A DNA stretch of 64,000 nt, from contig NZ_JAIZEO010000003.1 of assembly GCF_024189315.1 (NCBI RefSeq), positions 1 to 64,000 of the forward strand, in the 5' to 3' direction. How positions within the stretch are numbered: the first letter of the stretch is position 1; each line of letters starts with the position of its first letter. Positions 60,299 to 64,000 of this stretch are shown here, piece by piece. Source of the DNA: Halobacillus sp. A5. Its GTDB lineage: Bacteria; Bacillota; Bacilli; Bacillales; Halobacillaceae. Both the position numbers and the translations under genes were made by a program. The notes beneath the pieces were generated by a model. That model had not been told where the DNA came from and did no database searches. It was given only the letters and a program-made list of their open reading frames with translations.

Positions 60299-60760
60299 AT
60301 GATAAACGTTAAAGAAAAAATCAACGAATTAGGTATTCACATTCCTGACGCCCCAAAGCCAGGCGCTGTTTACGTTCCCGCTAAAACAGTCGGAAACCTG
60401 GTGTACACCTCCGGCCAGGACTGCCGCATCAACGGCACCCTTCTCTATGAAGGAAAACTTGGAAGTGACCTGACCGTCGAACAAGGCTACGAAGCCGCAC
60501 GCCAGACGATGATCAACTGCCTGGCTGTGCTGCAGGCAGAGATCGGCGATTTAAGCCGAATCAAGCAGGTGGTCAAGCTGCTGGCCTTTGTGAACTCAGC
60601 CCCCGGCTTTGTCGAACAGCCTTATGTGATCAATGGAGCGTCTGAATTGTTGGAAGAGATTTTTGGAGAAAAAGGAGAGCACGCCCGCTCGGCAATTGCC
60701 TCGAATGAATTGCCGTTTAATACACCTGTTGAGATTGAAATGATTGTGGAAATAGAATAG
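60299..60760 (+). CDS. RidA-family (YjgF/YER057c/UK114) enamine/imine deaminase
   Basis: A 153-residue RidA paralogue of the longer, YjgF-like type. GNLVYTSGQDCRINGTLLYE and the C-terminal ARSAIASNELPFNTPVEIEM hold the family core, with the arginine of HARSA at the substrate site. RidA proteins remove 2-aminoacrylate-type intermediates made by PLP dehydratases, so its place behind a D-serine-dehydratase-family enzyme makes sense. It is the last gene of the operon. Confidence 0.9.
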   Translation: MINVKEKINELGIHIPDAPKPGAVYVPAKTVGNLVYTSGQDCRINGTLLYEGKLGSDLTVEQGYEAARQTMINCLAVLQAEIGDLSRIKQVVKLLAFVNSAPGFVEQPYVINGASELLEEIFGEKGEHARSAIASNELPFNTPVEIEMIVEIE

Positions 60761-60766
60761 AAATGG

Positions 60767-60792
60767 AAAAAGACAGCTGAGGCTGTCTTTTT
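60767..60792 (+). terminator. Terminator of the D-amino-acid operon
   Basis: AAAAGACAGC / GCTGTCTTTTT stem after the RidA stop. Convergent with gabD. Confidence 0.85.
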
Positions 60793-60805
60793 GTGTGAAA
60801 TGAGG

Positions 60806-60900
60806 AAATGTTCATATTTTCCACGAACTTGTTCATAAGCCCGATCCAGTTGTTCATATATCGCTTAGAATGTTCATATATGCAGTGAAATGTTCATAAA
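60806..60900. repeat. Five-unit GTTCAT repeat, 20-21 bp period
   Basis: TGTTCAT occurs at 60808, 60829, 60850, 60870 and 60890. On the minus strand the units begin ATGAAC and give heptads (MNKFVEN, MNNWIGL) where the spacing is 21. Lies between the converging D-amino-acid and GABA operons. Confidence 0.8.
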
Positions 60901-60915
60901 TTTATTCACAAGTCG

Positions 60916-62331
60916 TTATAGGCCAATTGAAATATATTTGGTTTCTAAATATTCTTGAATTCCGTGGTGTCCGCCTTCTCTGCCCATTCCACTCTCCTTA
61001 AAACCGCCAAACGGGGCTTGAGCCGCAGACGGCGACCCATCGTTTAAGCCGACAATTCCATAATCAAGCTTTTCGGAGAAGAGAAGAGCCTTATTAAGGT
61101 TTTCTGTAAATAAGTATGCGGCTAACCCAAATGGTGTATCGTTCGCTTTTTGAATGGCTGTTTCTTCATCGGTGAATGTGGAAACAGGTAAAACGGGGCC
61201 GAATGTTTCTTCTCTCATGCAAAGCATAGAATCACTGACATCCGTTAATATGGTAGGTTCGATAAAGTATCCTTTGTTCGTTTCATACCCTTGTCCTCCA
61301 GCCACTGCTTTTGCTCCATTTTCAATCGCTTCATTAATATGGCGAGTTACTTTTTCATGAGCACTCTTATCAATTAAGGGGCCAATGTCTGTATCAGGGT
61401 CCAGACCATCGCCTACCTCTAACTTCTTAACCGCTTTTATTAACTTTTCTGTAAAAGCCTCTGCTATCGAAGCATGGACGTAGAAGCGGTTAGAACAAAT
61501 GCAGGTCTGCCCGGCATTACGGAACTTAGAGGCGATTGCCCCATCTACTGCTTTGTCTAAGTCGGCATCCTCAAAAACGACAAAAGGGGCTTGTCCTCCC
61601 AGTTCCAGTGAGATTCGTTTCATGGTATCAGCGGATTTCTTCATGAGTAACTTGCCTACTTCGGTTGAGCCGGTAAATGAAAGCTTTCTCACTCGAGAAT
61701 CGGCCATCCATACATTGCTGATTGTTTCTGCATCACCAGTAACGATATTGATTAATCCATCGGGAGCGCCTGCTTCGTAGGCGAGTTCTACTAATCGTAG
61801 TGCGGTTAAGGGAGTCTGTTCTGCTGGTTTGATTAATACAGAGCACCCCGCAGCAATCGCAGGTGCCACTTTACGTGTAATCATAGCTGCTGGGAAGTTC
61901 CATGGAGTAATGGCTGCAATTACTCCTACAGGGTGTTTTTGAATAAGAATTCTCTTATTTTGTGTAGAAGCCGGAATCGTTTCTCCGTAAATTCTCTTGG
62001 CTTCTTCGGCATACCAGGAAATGTATTGATTGGCGTAATTGATCTCGCCTAAAGCTTCTTTTAAAGGTTTTCCTTGTTCTTTTGTCATAGTTTCGGCAAG
62101 TTCTTCTTTGTGTGAATCGATTAATTCGTACCAGCGCCAAAGAAAATCTGCCCGCTCACTAGCAGAGGTGTTCTTCCACTCCTGAAAAGAGTTGAACGCT
62201 GCATCGACAGACAGTTTTGCATCTTTTTCTTCTGCTGCTGGGACAGAGTCAATCCTTTGTTGGTTTAAAGGATTTAGTACATCAAAGGTAGTTTCCGTAC
62301 GATGAGGTCGACCGTTTATAATCATATCCAT
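60916..62331 (-). CDS. gabD: NAD(P)-dependent succinate-semialdehyde dehydrogenase
   Basis: A 471-residue aldehyde dehydrogenase. Catalytic cysteine C277 (NAGQTCICSNRF), general base E243 (SLELGGQAPF) and the cofactor segment GSTEVGKLLM. The family-typical TPWNFPAAMITRK and C-terminal APFGGFKESGMGREGG fit GabD-type enzymes. It oxidises succinate semialdehyde to succinate, following the GABA aminotransferase upstream. The RicC-Ser details of NAD/NADP choice cannot be read with confidence. Confidence 0.9.
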   Translation of the reverse strand: MDMIINGRPHRTETTFDVLNPLNQQRIDSVPAAEEKDAKLSVDAAFNSFQEWKNTSASERADFLWRWYELIDSHKEELAETMTKEQGKPLKEALGEINYANQYISWYAEEAKRIYGETIPASTQNKRILIQKHPVGVIAAITPWNFPAAMITRKVAPAIAAGCSVLIKPAEQTPLTALRLVELAYEAGAPDGLINIVTGDAETISNVWMADSRVRKLSFTGSTEVGKLLMKKSADTMKRISLELGGQAPFVVFEDADLDKAVDGAIASKFRNAGQTCICSNRFYVHASIAEAFTEKLIKAVKKLEVGDGLDPDTDIGPLIDKSAHEKVTRHINEAIENGAKAVAGGQGYETNKGYFIEPTILTDVSDSMLCMREETFGPVLPVSTFTDEETAIQKANDTPFGLAAYLFTENLNKALLFSEKLDYGIVGLNDGSPSAAQAPFGGFKESGMGREGGHHGIQEYLETKYISIGL

Positions 62332-62348
62332 CTTCTCTTTTCTCCTTT

Positions 62349-63740
62349 TTATAACGCTTCTTTTTTATCGGCACTCTTTTCTTCATAAACACCTCTTCGC
62401 ATATTAATGAAGAAGAATACCCCCAATAAAGTCCAACCAGCCACCATAATCCATTCATATGGCCAGAGGAGTGCGGCCGGCATACTCGGCATGTATAGCA
62501 AAATAAATCCAAAGCTTAATATAATGGCTAAGTACCCGAATATGGGTGATTTTGCTGCGCGAAAAGGACGTTCCATATCGGGCTCTTTCTTTCTTAAGAC
62601 GATAAATGACAAAGCTACCAGGAAGTAAGCCGCCACAATCCCCAGCCCTCCTGCATCTACAATCCAGATTAGAGCTGATTCTCCCAGCAGAGGAGCCAGC
62701 ATAGATAGAATGCCTATAAATAATATGGAATTAGACGGCGTATGGTACTTGGGATGAATTTTACCAAACCAGGCAGGTATCATCCTTGATTCAGCCATCG
62801 CATACAGCACCCGGCTCCCGCCAATGATGAAGGAATTCCAGCTTGTGATAATTCCTGCCACTCCTCCCACAATTAATAACTGTGCAAAAAACTGAGAACC
62901 AAATAGACTCGCCATCGCGTCAGCCGTCGCCAGTTCAGTTGATGCCAGCTGCGATTGATTTAACCCCAGTCCGACACCTAATGCAATCGCTAAGTAAAAG
63001 ATAACAGCGGCCAACACAGAAAAAATAAGAAGTTTTCCAATTTGCTTCTTAGGAAGATTAGCCTCTTCAGCGACCTGAGGGATCACGTCAAAACCGACAA
63101 ATAAAAACGGCACCATTACTAACACAGCCATGATTCCTCCTGAACCCTCAATAAAGAAAGGGGAGAGGTTCGAGGGATCTCCATTTAAGCCAGCGCCAAA
63201 AATCAGCAGTAAACCAACACCAACAATCATAAGTGTAAGAAATGTTTGCATAGCGGCTGCTTGCTTTACACCTATGTAATTAATAACTGTGATGATGAGA
63301 GCACCTACTGATCCAATCAACACCCAGTTTAGATGGACATCAAAGCCAGCTACTGTCCATAAATATCCTGCCTCGTAATCTGGCATAAGGAAGTTAATGA
63401 CTGTTGGAAGAGCTACGGCCTCAAATGTAGCAACGGAAATATAACCTAAGGTAATGGCCCATGAAGCTACAAAAGACATGTTATTCCCAAGGGCCCGGTG
63501 AACATAAGCATGTTCACCGCCTACCTTTGGCATCGCAGAGGCAAGCTCTGCATAGTTCAGCCCTACAAATATAACCAGCATGCCGCCGATTATAAATGCA
63601 ACAACTGCACCAAATGAACCGGCTGAAGTAATCCACGAGCCCGAAAGAACCACCCAGCCCCAGCCAAGCATAGCTCCTAAAGCTAAGAAAAGTAAATCGA
63701 AGTTAGATAGAACTTTTTTTAATTTCTTCTCTTCATTCAT
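62349..63740 (-). CDS. APC-family amino acid permease, probable GABA transporter
   Basis: A 463-residue permease with about 12 helices. The start ATG 63740 (MNEEKKLKKVLSNF) follows AAAAGGGG; the longer frame to 63800 would overlap the aminotransferase. FDLLFLALGAMLGWGWVVLS near the N-terminus and VGGEHAYVHRALGNN are APC features. Between gabT and gabD it most likely imports GABA or a related amino acid. Confidence 0.85.
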   Translation of the reverse strand: MNEEKKLKKVLSNFDLLFLALGAMLGWGWVVLSGSWITSAGSFGAVVAFIIGGMLVIFVGLNYAELASAMPKVGGEHAYVHRALGNNMSFVASWAITLGYISVATFEAVALPTVINFLMPDYEAGYLWTVAGFDVHLNWVLIGSVGALIITVINYIGVKQAAAMQTFLTLMIVGVGLLLIFGAGLNGDPSNLSPFFIEGSGGIMAVLVMVPFLFVGFDVIPQVAEEANLPKKQIGKLLIFSVLAAVIFYLAIALGVGLGLNQSQLASTELATADAMASLFGSQFFAQLLIVGGVAGIITSWNSFIIGGSRVLYAMAESRMIPAWFGKIHPKYHTPSNSILFIGILSMLAPLLGESALIWIVDAGGLGIVAAYFLVALSFIVLRKKEPDMERPFRAAKSPIFGYLAIILSFGFILLYMPSMPAALLWPYEWIMVAGWTLLGVFFFINMRRGVYEEKSADKKEAL

Positions 63741-63753
63741 CAAAAAACCCCTT

Positions 63754-64000
63754 TTACACTGAATATTTTGACTTTTCTTCCCAAACCTTACGAACAGCAT
63801 CTTTCATAATGGCCAATCCTTCCTCTAATTCTTCCTCTGTAATCACTAAAGGCATTAAAAAGCGAATAACATTGCCGTACACGCCTGCACCTAACACAAG
63901 TAATCCGTTTTGTTGAGCATGAGCCAGCATTTCTGATGTAGAAGCTTTATCAGGCGTTTTCTTATCCCTGTCCCTTACAATTTCTACTGCTATCATGGCT
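63754..64000 (-). CDS. gabT: 4-aminobutyrate aminotransferase, C-terminal part (cut by window end)
   Basis: The last 82 codons of a class III aminotransferase run from the window edge to the stop at 63754. MIAVEIVRDRDKKTPDKAS and GLLVLGAGVYGNVIRFLMPL match the C-terminal domain of GABA aminotransferases (RFLMPLVI). It lies 13 bases before the permease start, giving the operon gabT-permease-gabD. Confidence 0.88.
   Translation of the reverse strand, partial: AMIAVEIVRDRDKKTPDKASTSEMLAHAQQNGLLVLGAGVYGNVIRFLMPLVITEEELEEGLAIMKDAVRKVWEEKSKYSV

Overview
The window looks like the chromosome of a moderately halophilic, spore-forming Bacillaceae species (Halobacillus/Thalassobacillus/Virgibacillus-like). 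This is inferred from the gene families, since no rRNA or tRNA is present: a CarD regulator of the Bacillus YdeB/CdnL type, two Spo0E-like phosphatases, a RocR-type sigma-54 activator next to rocD and a GudB-type dehydrogenase, Gram-positive ribosome binding sites throughout, acidic lipoproteins, and many catabolic operons each with its own regulator.

Layout. 1-5.3 kb: a decayed IS21 element joined to a broken ecsC-like gene, a membrane-linked XRE regulator and a DUF418 membrane protein. 5.5-8.1 kb: a phage- or plasmid-like replication module (DnaD-like protein, small helicase partner, DnaB-like helicase, truncated DnaD paralogue); a further DnaD C-terminal fragment lies at 30.3 kb. 8.4-11.4 kb: carD, a methyltransferase between two palindromic repeats, a PHP-domain protein, and fused nadB and PHP gene scraps. 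11.4-17.4 kb: a LacI-controlled alpha-glucoside operon (regulator, ABC importer, GH13 glucosidase) with four matching operators. 18.0-23.2 kb: an ECF importer with a PHP protein, divergent from an RpiR-type regulator. 24.1-30.1 kb: a sigma-54 activator and an arginine/ornithine-type operon (rocD, glutamate dehydrogenase, biotinyl-like protein, YjiH membrane protein) behind a clear -24/-12 promoter. 31.1-41.1 kb: a ROK regulator and a hexuronate operon (TRAP transporter, GH31 hydrolase, uxaC, uxuA, uxuB-like SDR).

41.7-46.6 kb holds the most interesting cluster: a sigma-A promoter, a textbook TPP riboswitch and a terminator precede an NCS2 permease, a LuxE-like acyl activator, a LuxC-like acyl reductase and an SDR. 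This reads as a thiamine-responsive system that imports a ring compound and reduces a carboxylate to an alcohol, perhaps salvaging an oxidised thiamine precursor. That reading is inference. 46.8-53.1 kb: small membrane proteins, a second Spo0E-like gene, an orphan CheY-like regulator, a DUF421 protein, a cell-wall amidase and an exactly 21-bp-periodic repeat that spells methionine-led heptads.

53.2-64 kb: a D-2-hydroxyacid dehydrogenase, the C-terminal scraps of an aldehyde dehydrogenase and a CoA-transferase, a D-amino-acid operon (YheO/DauR-like regulator, sodium symporter, D-threonine-aldolase-family enzyme, D-aminoacylase, RidA) and a GABA operon on the minus strand (gabT, cut by the window end, APC permease, gabD). 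Overall the window is a string of catabolic modules with decayed gene ends between them.
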